Origin: Terriglobus albidus
GTDB taxonomy: Bacteria > Acidobacteriota > Terriglobia > Terriglobales > Acidobacteriaceae
Direction: 5' to 3'
Length of the DNA stretch: 64,000 nt
Assembly (NCBI RefSeq): GCF_008000815.1
Contig: NZ_CP042806.1
Location: 4,774,001-4,838,000, forward strand
Positions 25,790 through 34,891 of this stretch are shown piece after piece. Under the pieces are notes generated by a model. It did no database searches, was not told where the DNA came from, and saw only the letters and a program-made list of their open reading frames with translations. Each line of letters begins with the position of its first letter. Within the stretch, counting starts at the first letter, position 1. Position numbers and translations under genes: made by a program.

Positions 25790-27766
25790 CTACATCACGT
25801 CGGGAGCTTCAATACCCAGCAGCGACAAGGCGCGCATCATCTCGCGTTTAGCGACTGCTGCCGTAGCCAGAAGCAGTTTCTTCTTCGCCATATCCGTCTC
25901 AGTCAGGATGTGGTGCTTGTGGTAGAAGTTGTTGAATTGCTGAGCCAGCTGGAAGACATACTTTGCCAGGATCGCCGGTTCTGCATTCTGGATGGCCTGC
26001 TCGATTACCATCGTCAGCTTCGAGGCCGTGAGCCATACCTCCCAGATGCTGACGCCACTCTCCCCTTCCAGCAGATCCCCTGCTGCGAGGTCAGACACTG
26101 CGTCCCGCTCATCGACACCGGCTTTACGGAAGATATTTGCGGCCCGCACGATAGCGTACTGCACGTACGGCCCGGTCTCCCCCTCAAAGCTCAATGCATC
26201 ACGGAAGTCGAATGCGATGACGGTATTCCGTGAGTACTTCAGCATGAAGTAACGCAGAGCGCCAACAGCGATTTTGCGCGCAGTTTCAAAGCGGTCGGCC
26301 TCGTCCAGTTCAGGATGACGCGTATCCACTTCGACCTTCGCCGCGGCGATCAGCTTATCCAGCAGGTCGTCGGCTTTAACGCCGAATCCCTTGCGCCCGC
26401 TTACCTCGATGTAGGCTCGCTGCTGATCTTCCTCGCTGACGGTGTAGCCCAGCTCGATCGCACAACGCGGCGTCAACGCTACCATCTCGTAGTTCACGTG
26501 GGTATAACGATCTGCCGCATCCTCGTATCCCATACCGCGCAGAGCCTGGATGACGTTGTTCTGCGGATCGTTCTGACGCGAGTCGATGACGTTGTAGATG
26601 GCATCCGCGCGGCCGAAATATGGATGCTGCTCTTCGCCATGTTCGGTCGAGATCCAGCACATATGGTTTGGGTATTGATGGAACGGCTTATAGCCGAAGT
26701 CCTTGCCCAGCAGACCGAACTTCCACAGATGATAGGCAATATCCTTACCGACGTAGGTCACCGTGCCGTTAGACCGTACGATCACCTTCGCATCCTCGTC
26801 CGGCCCCTCGTTAGGAACCTCCGAGCCGGCGCGACGCATCACCCAGCAACCTTTGTTTTTGCCCTCGGTCTCCTGGTAGAGCACTCCCTTCTCAATCATC
26901 AGTGCCCGTGCCGCATCCCAGAACTTCAGATGAAGGATCTCGCTCTCTCTGGGCAGGAAGTCATACTCGATGGCGAGCCGCTCCATGGTCTCGAGATGCC
27001 GGCGCAGAACGGCCGTTGCAATCAGGTCAGCAACCTCGGCAGTCTCATTACCGCCATGCTCGATGGCGTGCAGCGTGTCGAGACGCAGCGTCTTCCGCGC
27101 TTCCTTCTCTGCCTCATCGGCGGTGTACCACTGCGAGACACGCGCATACAGGTCCCACATGTAGTAGTCGACTCGTTGGTTACTGGCCGCGAGTTCTTCA
27201 AGCAACGACTTCACGCCGGCCAGCGAGCGACCTTCCAGGGCAACGAGGCCCACCACCACATCGGCTACCTGCACTCCGGTGTTGTCGATGTAGTTCTGAA
27301 CTCCGACGTCATAACCGCTCTTATATTCGTCTTTGCGCAACAGCCGCTGAAAGGTATCTCCCAGAATGGCATTGCGCAGGTGACCGATGTGGGCAGCTTT
27401 GTTCGGATTGATGCTGGTGTGCTCCACCAGCCGGAACCCTGGACCGCCAACGTCGGCATGTTCACCCGTTGCGATACGGCTGGCAACCACGCCGCGATCG
27501 AGCTTGATGTTCAGGTAGCCCGGACCGGCAATCTCCACCGAGGCGACGCCATCGATCGATTCGAGCTCGGAACGAAGCTCCTCGGCGACAGCTCGCGGCG
27601 CCTTTTTCACCCGCTTTGCCAGTTGCAGCGCTACAGGCAGCGCATATTCGCCGAACTCAATCTTCGGCGGCTGCTCCACGGCAACCTGGGGCAGTTCGAT
27701 TCCGTATTTTTTCTCGACGACAGCGGCAATCTGCCGCAGAAGATCTAATTGAATCTTGCGATACAT
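25790..27766 (-). CDS. argS: arginyl-tRNA synthetase
   Basis: 658 residues. Class I synthetase joining arginine to tRNA-Arg. The N-terminal Add1 domain (FGEYALPVALQLAKRVKKAPRAVA) is followed by HIGH at 126-129 in NPNKAAHIGHLRNAILGD. The KMSKS-loop position appears to read VSGRKGFGVKADDLL, a variant without the usual first Lys that is seen in other ArgRS enzymes. The helical anticodon domain ends with RALSLLGIEAPDVM. ATG 27766 lies 12 bases after the flippase-like gene, so they are likely co-transcribed. Confidence 0.95.
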   Translation of the reverse strand: MYRKIQLDLLRQIAAVVEKKYGIELPQVAVEQPPKIEFGEYALPVALQLAKRVKKAPRAVAEELRSELESIDGVASVEIAGPGYLNIKLDRGVVASRIATGEHADVGGPGFRLVEHTSINPNKAAHIGHLRNAILGDTFQRLLRKDEYKSGYDVGVQNYIDNTGVQVADVVVGLVALEGRSLAGVKSLLEELAASNQRVDYYMWDLYARVSQWYTADEAEKEARKTLRLDTLHAIEHGGNETAEVADLIATAVLRRHLETMERLAIEYDFLPRESEILHLKFWDAARALMIEKGVLYQETEGKNKGCWVMRRAGSEVPNEGPDEDAKVIVRSNGTVTYVGKDIAYHLWKFGLLGKDFGYKPFHQYPNHMCWISTEHGEEQHPYFGRADAIYNVIDSRQNDPQNNVIQALRGMGYEDAADRYTHVNYEMVALTPRCAIELGYTVSEEDQQRAYIEVSGRKGFGVKADDLLDKLIAAAKVEVDTRHPELDEADRFETARKIAVGALRYFMLKYSRNTVIAFDFRDALSFEGETGPYVQYAIVRAANIFRKAGVDERDAVSDLAAGDLLEGESGVSIWEVWLTASKLTMVIEQAIQNAEPAILAKYVFQLAQQFNNFYHKHHILTETDMAKKKLLLATAAVAKREMMRALSLLGIEAPDVM

Positions 27767-27778
27767 ACACTCTCTACT

Positions 27779-28795
27779 TTACGGAAGCTCAACAGGAAGC
27801 TCTTGGACTTCCTGGGACAACGAAGGGTGCGGGCCGCGCCGCGCCCGATGTAACAGGAACATGACACCGCCAGCAGCGGTTACCGTGAACAGGATAAAGA
27901 CATGGACCACCAGGGCGAAGACCACAGCAGGTGTCTCCGCCGCTCCATGCGAGACCATAGCCAGTTTGGCGGTGAATTCGAAGGTCCCCACGGCTCCCGG
28001 CGAGCTCGGGATGAGATAAGAAAGGTTGCTGAAGGCCAGAGCCCCCCAAGGCCCGATCCAGTCACTCACAATTCCCAAGGCACGCGTCATCGCGACGAAA
28101 ATCATTCCCTCACACGCCCATAAGACAAAAGACTCCAGCAGAAGAGCCAGCCGCACCGGGAGAGAGATGATGGCAATTGCATCCAGCGCCGAGACCAAAC
28201 GAGCCTCAATCTTGCCGACCAGCCCGGGATGCGGTAACAGGTTCAAGAGCTTCCTGAAAGGCGATTTAAGCTTTCCCGCAGCCAGCAGAAGCACCAGCAC
28301 CGCACCGCTCACTCCCAGCAACAGCACACGCGCCACGATCTGAGTTTTGTGCGAAATCAGCGTCGAATTGCGCCCCATGGTAGCCACAAATAGAAGCAGC
28401 AGCGTGAAGACGTCCAGAACGCGTTCCAGAACCACGGTGCTCAAAATCACAGGAGCGGTTGAGTCCAGATCACCGGCATAGCTGAAGACACGGAGAAAAT
28501 CTCCAATGCGGAGCGGCATGATGTTATTCGCCGCAAAGCTGGTCATCAGTACGCGGGCACAGGCGGAGAACTTCGCGCGGCTGGAAGCACGCATCATCAG
28601 CCACCAGCGATGTGACCGCAATGTATAACCGGCAACAAGAAAGATCACGGCCACCAGCATCCACGCGGGTTCCACCAGCCGTACCTGGCGCAGACCGGCA
28701 TAGTTCACCTTGCGGAAGGTGAACCAAAGAAAAAAACCGCTGATCAGAAAACCGGGGACTGTTTTCAGCAAATTGCGGCGCTGCTGCGGCGTCAT
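27779..28795 (-). CDS. lysylphosphatidylglycerol synthase-type TM protein (UPF0104 flippase-like)
   Basis: 338 residues with about eight membrane helices. Family signatures: ANNIMPLRIGDFLRVF, LERVLDVFTLLLL and YLIPSSPGAVGTFEF. This integral domain (PF03706) is the flippase half of MprF; stand-alone members are thought to move or modify lipids or lipid-linked glycans. The catalytic aminoacyl-transferase half is absent, so lysyl transfer is unlikely. The neighbouring argS may be chance. Confidence 0.85.
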   Translation of the reverse strand: MTPQQRRNLLKTVPGFLISGFFLWFTFRKVNYAGLRQVRLVEPAWMLVAVIFLVAGYTLRSHRWWLMMRASSRAKFSACARVLMTSFAANNIMPLRIGDFLRVFSYAGDLDSTAPVILSTVVLERVLDVFTLLLLFVATMGRNSTLISHKTQIVARVLLLGVSGAVLVLLLAAGKLKSPFRKLLNLLPHPGLVGKIEARLVSALDAIAIISLPVRLALLLESFVLWACEGMIFVAMTRALGIVSDWIGPWGALAFSNLSYLIPSSPGAVGTFEFTAKLAMVSHGAAETPAVVFALVVHVFILFTVTAAGGVMFLLHRARRGPHPSLSQEVQELPVELP

Positions 28796-28862
28796 GCGGT
28801 TATCCTTGGACGGGCCTTGGGAGCGGGCACGGGCAACAGTTCATGGGTGCGGAGCATCGTCC

Positions 28863-28868
28863 TTATTA
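28863..28868 (-). promoter_or_regulatory. -10 box candidate for the flippase-argS unit
   Basis: A perfect TATAAT on the minus strand lies 68 bases before ATG 28795. The -35 region at the usual spacing is poor. This is the only consensus hexamer in the 176-base divergent gap. Confidence 0.35.
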
Positions 28869-28971
28869 TAGTGAGGACGACGAGCTGGCCCATTTTCTTC
28901 CCGCGATTGAGCGACATCGAAACTTTTTCCACAATGCTGTTCGTCTAAATATCTCGGAGCCCTTCTAACCA

Positions 28972-30498
28972 TTGGCCACGTTCGTAGTAACGCAACCGCG
29001 ACCGGTAGAGCGCACTGTTCGCCAGTTCACCGCCTCCCGCAGCGGACAGGCCCTGGTTCTGGCTGTTCTCACTCTTGCGGCACTGGTCATTCATGGCTAC
29101 CACCCCTATAGCGAAGATGGCGGTATTTATATCGCCGCTGCCCAACACGCGCTGCAGCCCCAGCTCTTCCCCCATCTCAGCCAGTTTGCGAATGCACACG
29201 TCTCCTGCCTCTTCTTTTCGCGGATGATGACCGGCATTGTGACGCTGACGCATCTGAGCCTGACCTGGGTCTTTTTTCTCGGCTATCTGGCCTCCGTCTA
29301 TCTCACTCTGAGCGGGCTGCACAGCATTCTGCAAACGTGCCTGCACAGCGAGGCAGCCAGGTGGTTCGCTCTGTTTCTCTTCACTGCGATCATGTCGATG
29401 CCCGTCGCAGGGACATCGATCATCATGGCGGATCCCTATCTCACCTCGCGTTCGCTTGGTCTTCCGATGGTGCTCTTTGCCATCGCCGAAGCCCTGCAGG
29501 ACCAGCCACGCTGGATGCGCATCGTGATCTTCCTTATACCCGGCAGCCTGCTCCACCCACTGATCGCGGCCTGCGGGGTCTACTTGATCGCTCTGATTGT
29601 TGCCCTTCGTAGCGGAAGCCGCGCCATGGTATATGGCGTCATTGCATTTGCCCTGACGACATCGACGGCCGTCCATTGGCTTGCGCCTGTCGAATCCCCT
29701 GCATATCGCGAAGCCGCCGTCTCCCGAACCTACTGGTTCCTGACCCGATGGAGCTGGGATGAGATCGTAGGTGTGATCGCCCCGATTCTGTTGCTGTGGG
29801 CGCTGGACCGCTTTCGTCCCACAACTTTCACCGACACCTTTTCGACCTTTCTACGGGCTCTCTGTCTTGGCGGGATCGTCACCATCGTGGTCAACCTGTT
29901 GTTTGCACATCCCGGGAGCAGCAATCACCTGGTTGCCAGCCTGCAGCCTCTGCGTTTTTTCACATTTCTTTATCTGGCGATGGTCCTGGCGCTCGGCTCA
30001 CTGCTCGCTCTGCTGCCTCGCAGAATTGTTGGCGGATTCATCATTGCCGCGCTCGCAGCATATCTCTTCCTCGTCCAGCGCAATATCTATCCGAACACAG
30101 CCCACCTGGAGCTCCCCTGGCGAGGCTTGTCGAATGAGTGGGAACGCGCCTTCCTCTGGGTACGGGAACACACGCCGCAGGACGCAGTGTTCGCGATGGA
30201 CTCCGACTACCACAATCTTCCGGGTGAGGACACACATGTCTTCCGCGCCATTGCGCTGCGCGATGCATTGCCGGACTACTCCAAAGATGGAGGGATCGCT
30301 GCTGTAAAACCATCCATCGCCAGCGACTGGGTCAGTGGCGTCGCCCTACAGCGTGATCTCGATGACCTGGATGACACGACACGTATCGCCAGAATGAAAT
30401 TGGCGGGCGTGACCTGGGTCATACTTCGCCCTTCAGCCAACACCCGCCTTGATTGTCCCTACATCGATCACGATATCCGAGTCTGCCGGATTCCGTAG
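28972..30498 (+). CDS. polytopic membrane protein, GT-C-like topology
   Basis: 508 residues, not recognised by name. About ten to eleven hydrophobic helices span residues 25-390, followed by a soluble C-terminal domain (about 400-508). The first loop after helix 1 carries acidic residues (GYHPYSEDGGIYIAAAQ), the place where GT-C glycosyltransferases keep a catalytic acid. The tail has WVREHTPQDAVFAMDSDYHNLPGEDTHVFRA, similar to C-terminal domains of membrane glycosyltransferase-like proteins. Start given as TTG 28972; a GGAG lies 12 bases upstream, so the true start may be a little later. Convergent with the DUF3857 gene (18 bases apart). Confidence 0.6.
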   Translation: MATFVVTQPRPVERTVRQFTASRSGQALVLAVLTLAALVIHGYHPYSEDGGIYIAAAQHALQPQLFPHLSQFANAHVSCLFFSRMMTGIVTLTHLSLTWVFFLGYLASVYLTLSGLHSILQTCLHSEAARWFALFLFTAIMSMPVAGTSIIMADPYLTSRSLGLPMVLFAIAEALQDQPRWMRIVIFLIPGSLLHPLIAACGVYLIALIVALRSGSRAMVYGVIAFALTTSTAVHWLAPVESPAYREAAVSRTYWFLTRWSWDEIVGVIAPILLLWALDRFRPTTFTDTFSTFLRALCLGGIVTIVVNLLFAHPGSSNHLVASLQPLRFFTFLYLAMVLALGSLLALLPRRIVGGFIIAALAAYLFLVQRNIYPNTAHLELPWRGLSNEWERAFLWVREHTPQDAVFAMDSDYHNLPGEDTHVFRAIALRDALPDYSKDGGIAAVKPSIASDWVSGVALQRDLDDLDDTTRIARMKLAGVTWVILRPSANTRLDCPYIDHDIRVCRIP

Positions 30499-30516
30499 TT
30501 CATTATTACTGCCGCC

Positions 30517-32535
30517 TTAGTTGCTCGCCCCCGTGGTCGTAGCCGCCGGTGCAGGCTGTAACACGACGTTCTCCTGATCCTTGGCCTGCAGCTTGTTATA
30601 GAAGGTCCGGATTGTCGGATAGTCGGTGACTGGATAAATCAGGCCGTTGCGCGCCAGGTTACGCCGAACCGTGATCGTGTTCGTCACCTGCTGGCTGCTG
30701 ATGTCATACAGCATGCTGTCGAGGATCTTATCCTGCGCTGTCGCGGGAGCCGACTCAACCTTCATCCCAGCCGGAAGAACATACCGCACGGCATCGCGCT
30801 CCCATACCTCATAGTTGAAGTAGATCGGAAGCTCGCGCTTGTCATGCGGGAACGCCGCCTTGGCGCGCGACTCGTAGATGTCACCCGGAAGGATCATGCG
30901 CTTGGAGGTTGTAGCGCCTACCGGCCCACTTACCTTCAGCGTCACTCTCAAGGGCTTTTCGTAGTCATAGAGCTGTTCGATCTTCGTGACTTCCGCTTCC
31001 ATGCCATTGGGCAGCATGGCTTCTACAGCGTCCTTCAGATCCCGATTCAACTCCGTTTCGTCCGTGCGGGATGCACGTTGACGCCAGCGTACGGCAGGAG
31101 CTCCCATAAACGTAACCACACCAACACCAGTTGCCTTACCCGTTTCATCGAGTTTCAGGTCGGCCACTCGTTGCACCTGGGAGTATTTATAGCTCTCACC
31201 CGGCAGCTCTGCGACCTTAACGCCCTGGTCGCTCTGACGAATGCCGCCGGCATACGTATGCTTCCAGTCCAGATGGCCGTAGGGGACGTACTTCATACCT
31301 GGATCAAAGAACTGCTCCTTACCGTCCACTACAACAATGGCGATCAGATCGTCCAACTGGACAAGGTCAAGCCATCCAGGAAGAAAAACACGATCATCAC
31401 GCCGCACAACCGCCATACCGTAGGCTTTCATGCCGGCCGCGCGCGCCATTGCGAGAAAGAGCTTCGTCAAATCGTCCCCGCTGCCGCGCTTGCGCGTGAG
31501 GATATCATCCGCTGTCTTGACCGTTTTTAGACCATTGGCCTTATCTTCGGAGGCACTTCGCGCGCGGGTGAAGTCGGTGTTGTCCATTGCCATCACAGCG
31601 GCATAGATCTTCTTCAGCTTGTCTTCCTGCGTCGTGGCCCCGCCAGTACTTTCCGTGGTGAAGGTCCGCACGGCCGAGGAGGGCTCGGCAAACTTATCGA
31701 TGTCCTTTGACCATTTCTTGCCTTCCGACTGCCAGAACTCATCCGCCGTCCGATAGCTCAGGTAATAGAACATCACCCGGTAGCTATTGCTCTTCATGGG
31801 AGGCATATAGTCCTCCTCAACCACAGCCGGAATATCCTTCGCGTTCAACTCGAAGATGATCTGTCCGTTGTTTCCATTCACAGCAGGCAATTGGGTCTGC
31901 TTGATTTCCGTACCTTTGGGAAGAATCGGTGTCCAGGAGATTCGTGTATTGTTCTTTCCGTCAGAGAAATACAGATCCTTGGTGCTGGGCTTCCATACGT
32001 AATGCGCCTTCTGCATGTATAGATCTCCCTGAACGTCCCAGCGAGGGAAGGTGTAGTAGTTATCATCCCAGCGTCTCTTATAACGGAGTTCGATAATGCT
32101 GCCTACTGTGACGTCGGGAAGAGTAACGACTTTTGCCGTGTACTTATTCCCCTTGGTCTTTTCCATGACCTTTTCATAGGGCTTTCCGGTGTACGGGATA
32201 ATTGTGCCGTCTGGATGAATCGTGCGACCCTGAACATCGTCGATATTCCAGTACCAGCCATCATTGCCGCGATACTGCACTAGTTCGTAGTTGGCTCTGT
32301 CTCTACCCTCTTCGCTAAGCACCTTGATGCGAACGTAGACACTGTGCATGTGCAAGGCATCCTCGGTCAGCTCGTCATAGTTCAAGATCACGGCTGAAGC
32401 TCCCGGCGCCTGCGGGAAACTCATCATCTTCAGTTCTTCCGGTGTTGGCGTAATCCACTGATCAGCAGCGTGCGCCACACTGCTTCCTACGACCAACGCC
32501 GCTGCCAGATATGCGGCTCTTACGATACGAAACAT
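30517..32535 (-). CDS. DUF3857/transglutaminase-like exported protein with degenerate active site
   Basis: 672 residues, signal peptide ending SVAHA. The N-terminal DUF3857 beta domain (about 40-270) is followed by a transglutaminase-like core (about 300-430) and a C-terminal beta domain (DUF2569-type layout not seen). At the catalytic Cys position the motif reads GSGDDLTKLFLAMARAAG: Asp355 (codon 31471-31473) replaces Cys. The His position also looks lost (QLDDLIAI), while the final FFDPGMKYVPYGHL is kept. It is therefore probably not a working transglutaminase or protease. It follows its equal-length paralogue by 25 bases, with GGAGGG before its ATG. Confidence 0.83.
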   Translation of the reverse strand: MFRIVRAAYLAAALVVGSSVAHAADQWITPTPEELKMMSFPQAPGASAVILNYDELTEDALHMHSVYVRIKVLSEEGRDRANYELVQYRGNDGWYWNIDDVQGRTIHPDGTIIPYTGKPYEKVMEKTKGNKYTAKVVTLPDVTVGSIIELRYKRRWDDNYYTFPRWDVQGDLYMQKAHYVWKPSTKDLYFSDGKNNTRISWTPILPKGTEIKQTQLPAVNGNNGQIIFELNAKDIPAVVEEDYMPPMKSNSYRVMFYYLSYRTADEFWQSEGKKWSKDIDKFAEPSSAVRTFTTESTGGATTQEDKLKKIYAAVMAMDNTDFTRARSASEDKANGLKTVKTADDILTRKRGSGDDLTKLFLAMARAAGMKAYGMAVVRRDDRVFLPGWLDLVQLDDLIAIVVVDGKEQFFDPGMKYVPYGHLDWKHTYAGGIRQSDQGVKVAELPGESYKYSQVQRVADLKLDETGKATGVGVVTFMGAPAVRWRQRASRTDETELNRDLKDAVEAMLPNGMEAEVTKIEQLYDYEKPLRVTLKVSGPVGATTSKRMILPGDIYESRAKAAFPHDKRELPIYFNYEVWERDAVRYVLPAGMKVESAPATAQDKILDSMLYDISSQQVTNTITVRRNLARNGLIYPVTDYPTIRTFYNKLQAKDQENVVLQPAPAATTTGASN

Positions 32536-32560
32536 CTCAACCCTCCGAAACCACCCGTCG

Positions 32561-34579
32561 TTACTTCTTTTTCAGAACGACATTGCTTTGCTCGTCGTAA
32601 CCGATCACACCCGCGAGCTTCTGCACTTCTTCGTATTTCTCCGCGGGTAACTCCACCTGCCGGACCACATACGTCCGTGTGTAATGCAACTTGTTCCCTT
32701 CAACCTTGCTGGCGCTCTCATAGGAAGCCCAACCCATGTCGATCTTCACCGGATCGGGCAACTCATCGGCCACGTAGCCATCTGGAAGTTCGATCTCGTA
32801 GTCGTCTTTCACTTCGCGCGCTGCGCCGAGATCAATGGGATACACACGTACTTTCTTGTCCGTGTCCAAGGTGTCTGTTCCAAGCACACGGGGGCGCATC
32901 ATAAGCAACGAGCCCGCCGGCCTGGCGAAGCTTGATGCTTTGAGTGCATAAGACATCTTCAAATCCTTCGTGAGCTCCATCGCATTTTCGACTTTGAGCC
33001 CGTCGTAGCTAAAATTCACCAGGTCGCGCCCGAGCATGCGATCAAAAATCTCGCGTTGCTCTTTTTCCGTTCCGGTACGGAAAAGCCGACGATGCCAATC
33101 GGCAATGTCACCGAATCGGCTTTCTAACATCTGACCATTCAGTGAACCATCTTCCGCCAGCTTGAATTGTCCCGTACGGTGGATGGAGTTCACATTAGGA
33201 CTGAGTATGGGGAATTCAATGACCTGACTGTCCTTGCCGTCTATCAGCACACCATAACCGCCCTGCAGATTGAACTCCAGGTGTCCGAAGGGGGTGTACT
33301 CCCATGTAGGGTCGAAGATCAAAAACCGTTTGCCGCTGTTCGCTTTCACAACAGCATGGAGCTTCGGAGACTCATATCCTGCCGGAAGCTCGATCGCGGC
33401 TACCATATGATTTGAGGCAATCGATGGAGCATTCGGATCCACTACACCTCGCTCGGTATCGACTCGCACCCATGTCGAGCGGATACCGATACTAGCAAGC
33501 ATGGCGGAGAGTAGTGTCGCTTTGTCTTTGCAGTCACCAGATTTGTTCTTGTAAATCAACTGCGCCGGATGAGGCTGGTTCCCACCTATGCCGATCTCGA
33601 TAGCGACATAGCGAATCTGACTCTGCACATATTCCCCAATTGCCTGGGCTCTATCTGCAAAGTCTGTTTTTCCAGCTATCAGTTCCTGCGCTTTGGCGGT
33701 GATTTCTGGTGTTGCATCGTTCCGTCCCTTAGCCAGAACCTCATACCATTCACCGATACTCTCCCAGGTTCCGTTCGTCGCATAGGGAGCCGCGGCACCA
33801 AAATAATGGACAGACATGCGCTTCATTTGTCCTCGCCGCTCCGGAGCCATATTGACATCCCGCAGGTCGAGTGGCGGTTCGTTGGAGACCTCCCACAAAT
33901 ATTTCCCTTTTTCAAGATCGACTGGGGTTGTTTCCTTCTTTCCCTTCCAGACCTCTTTGTAGTCCATCCCTGGCGGCAGTTCGACCTTCAGGCGCTCTTT
34001 CAGGACGGGTATTTCCTTCTGAACGCCCCAAATATATTCGGTGTAATAGGGTCTTGCTTCCTGTTCGTACTCCATGGCAACAATTGCGCCGGGATCTCCG
34101 GCCGGCGCAGTGCCTCCGCGATGGCGGTCATCGTTGTAGATCGAGTAACCATCATAGACAGCCTGATCGGTAATCTCGTTATCCTTCAATTCATACTCAT
34201 GACCATCCGGCCCAATGCTCCATATCTTCAATGACCGGATTTTCGAATCGCCATCATAGTACGTACCAAGATGGGCATACCCTCTTCCCTGCGGTCTAAG
34301 GATCTTGATCGCCCGTCGATGATGCTCCACCGCCCGCAAGTCGCCACCCACGGTATAGGTAGTGTCCGAAAGCAGGACAACGGCATTGGTATTTGCTGGA
34401 TATGAGGGCAAGGGCTGCTTCGCAGCCTCTTTCAGCCAGTCAGGCAGGACCGGTTTCTTTTCCGCTAATGCGGAAGGGCTAAGCAGCGCGAAGAAATATG
34501 CACATGCGAGGAGACGAACCGAGGAAGGAAAGGCAAGAGAACGATTCAGTAACACAGCTACAAACCCTTTGCAGATCAA
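32561..34579 (-). CDS. DUF3857/transglutaminase-like exported protein with intact triad
   Basis: 672 residues. The hydrophobic stretch LLACAYFFALLSPSALA is the signal peptide. DUF3857 (about 55-270) is followed by a transglutaminase-like core with Cys350 in KSGDCKDKATLLSAML, His in SNHMVAAIEL and Asp in FLIFDPTWEYTPFGHL, so the Cys-His-Asp triad is complete. Such proteins sit in the periplasm or outer membrane of acidobacteria and Bacteroidetes; substrates are unknown. The first codon is TTG 34579 with no clear ribosome site; GTG 34555 is an alternative. Lies downstream of the cellulose genes, separated by the two family B repeats. Confidence 0.83.
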   Translation of the reverse strand: MICKGFVAVLLNRSLAFPSSVRLLACAYFFALLSPSALAEKKPVLPDWLKEAAKQPLPSYPANTNAVVLLSDTTYTVGGDLRAVEHHRRAIKILRPQGRGYAHLGTYYDGDSKIRSLKIWSIGPDGHEYELKDNEITDQAVYDGYSIYNDDRHRGGTAPAGDPGAIVAMEYEQEARPYYTEYIWGVQKEIPVLKERLKVELPPGMDYKEVWKGKKETTPVDLEKGKYLWEVSNEPPLDLRDVNMAPERRGQMKRMSVHYFGAAAPYATNGTWESIGEWYEVLAKGRNDATPEITAKAQELIAGKTDFADRAQAIGEYVQSQIRYVAIEIGIGGNQPHPAQLIYKNKSGDCKDKATLLSAMLASIGIRSTWVRVDTERGVVDPNAPSIASNHMVAAIELPAGYESPKLHAVVKANSGKRFLIFDPTWEYTPFGHLEFNLQGGYGVLIDGKDSQVIEFPILSPNVNSIHRTGQFKLAEDGSLNGQMLESRFGDIADWHRRLFRTGTEKEQREIFDRMLGRDLVNFSYDGLKVENAMELTKDLKMSYALKASSFARPAGSLLMMRPRVLGTDTLDTDKKVRVYPIDLGAAREVKDDYEIELPDGYVADELPDPVKIDMGWASYESASKVEGNKLHYTRTYVVRQVELPAEKYEEVQKLAGVIGYDEQSNVVLKKK

Positions 34580-34707
34580 GCCAACGAGCGGGCCAAGGAA
34601 TGACGGGCAGAGAAGAGTTTCTTCCCCGCCTGACGTACCAAATTTGGTAATGTAGCTGCTTTATATCCTGCACAGTGAGGCGTGGCAAGAGAATTTGCAC
34701 AAGCTTT

Positions 34708-34782
34708 TAGAAGCATTTTCCCTTTTCTGAAAACGCCCATAGATGCGGAAGCCCTACTCTACGCCCCCGGGGAAATGCTTTA
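34708..34782. repeat. family B repeat, internally deleted copy
   Basis: The left end TAGAAGCATTTTCCCTTTT and the right end CCGGGGAAATGCTTTA match the family B termini. The GAAAACGCCCATAGATGCGGAAGCCCTAC interior half is kept, but the GGGTATCCC hairpin and neighbouring bases are gone. It abuts the full copy at 34781. With that copy it fills most of the 309-base gap 34580-34888, where no gene is seen. Confidence 0.75.
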
Positions 34783-34891
34783 GAGCATTTTCCCTGTTGC
34801 TGGGTATCCCGGAAGGGCGTGCAGCGCGTTTTCATTGCGGAACGCCCGTAGATGGGGAAACCCTACACCACACCTACAGGGAAATGTTCTA
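34781..34891. repeat. family B palindromic repeat, full copy, ending in the bcsC-like stop codon
   Basis: 111 bases, closely matching the copy at 16054-16169 along its whole length. Terminal inverted repeats are TAGAGCATTTTCCCTGT and ACAGGGAAATGTTCTA. The last CTA (34889-34891) is the TAG stop codon of the bcsC-like gene on the minus strand, the same arrangement as at lepB. Confidence 0.85.

Noticed and set aside
26315-27748. 477-codon open frame on the plus strand opposite argS
   Set aside because: It lies wholly antisense to argS, whose HIGH and other motifs are clear; the translation shows no domain and has the odd composition of a shadow frame.
27779-28795. lysyl-phosphatidylglycerol synthase (full MprF) linked to argS as an aminoacyl-lipid system
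   Set aside because: Only the membrane half is present; the tRNA-dependent catalytic domain is missing, so aminoacylation of lipids cannot be claimed.
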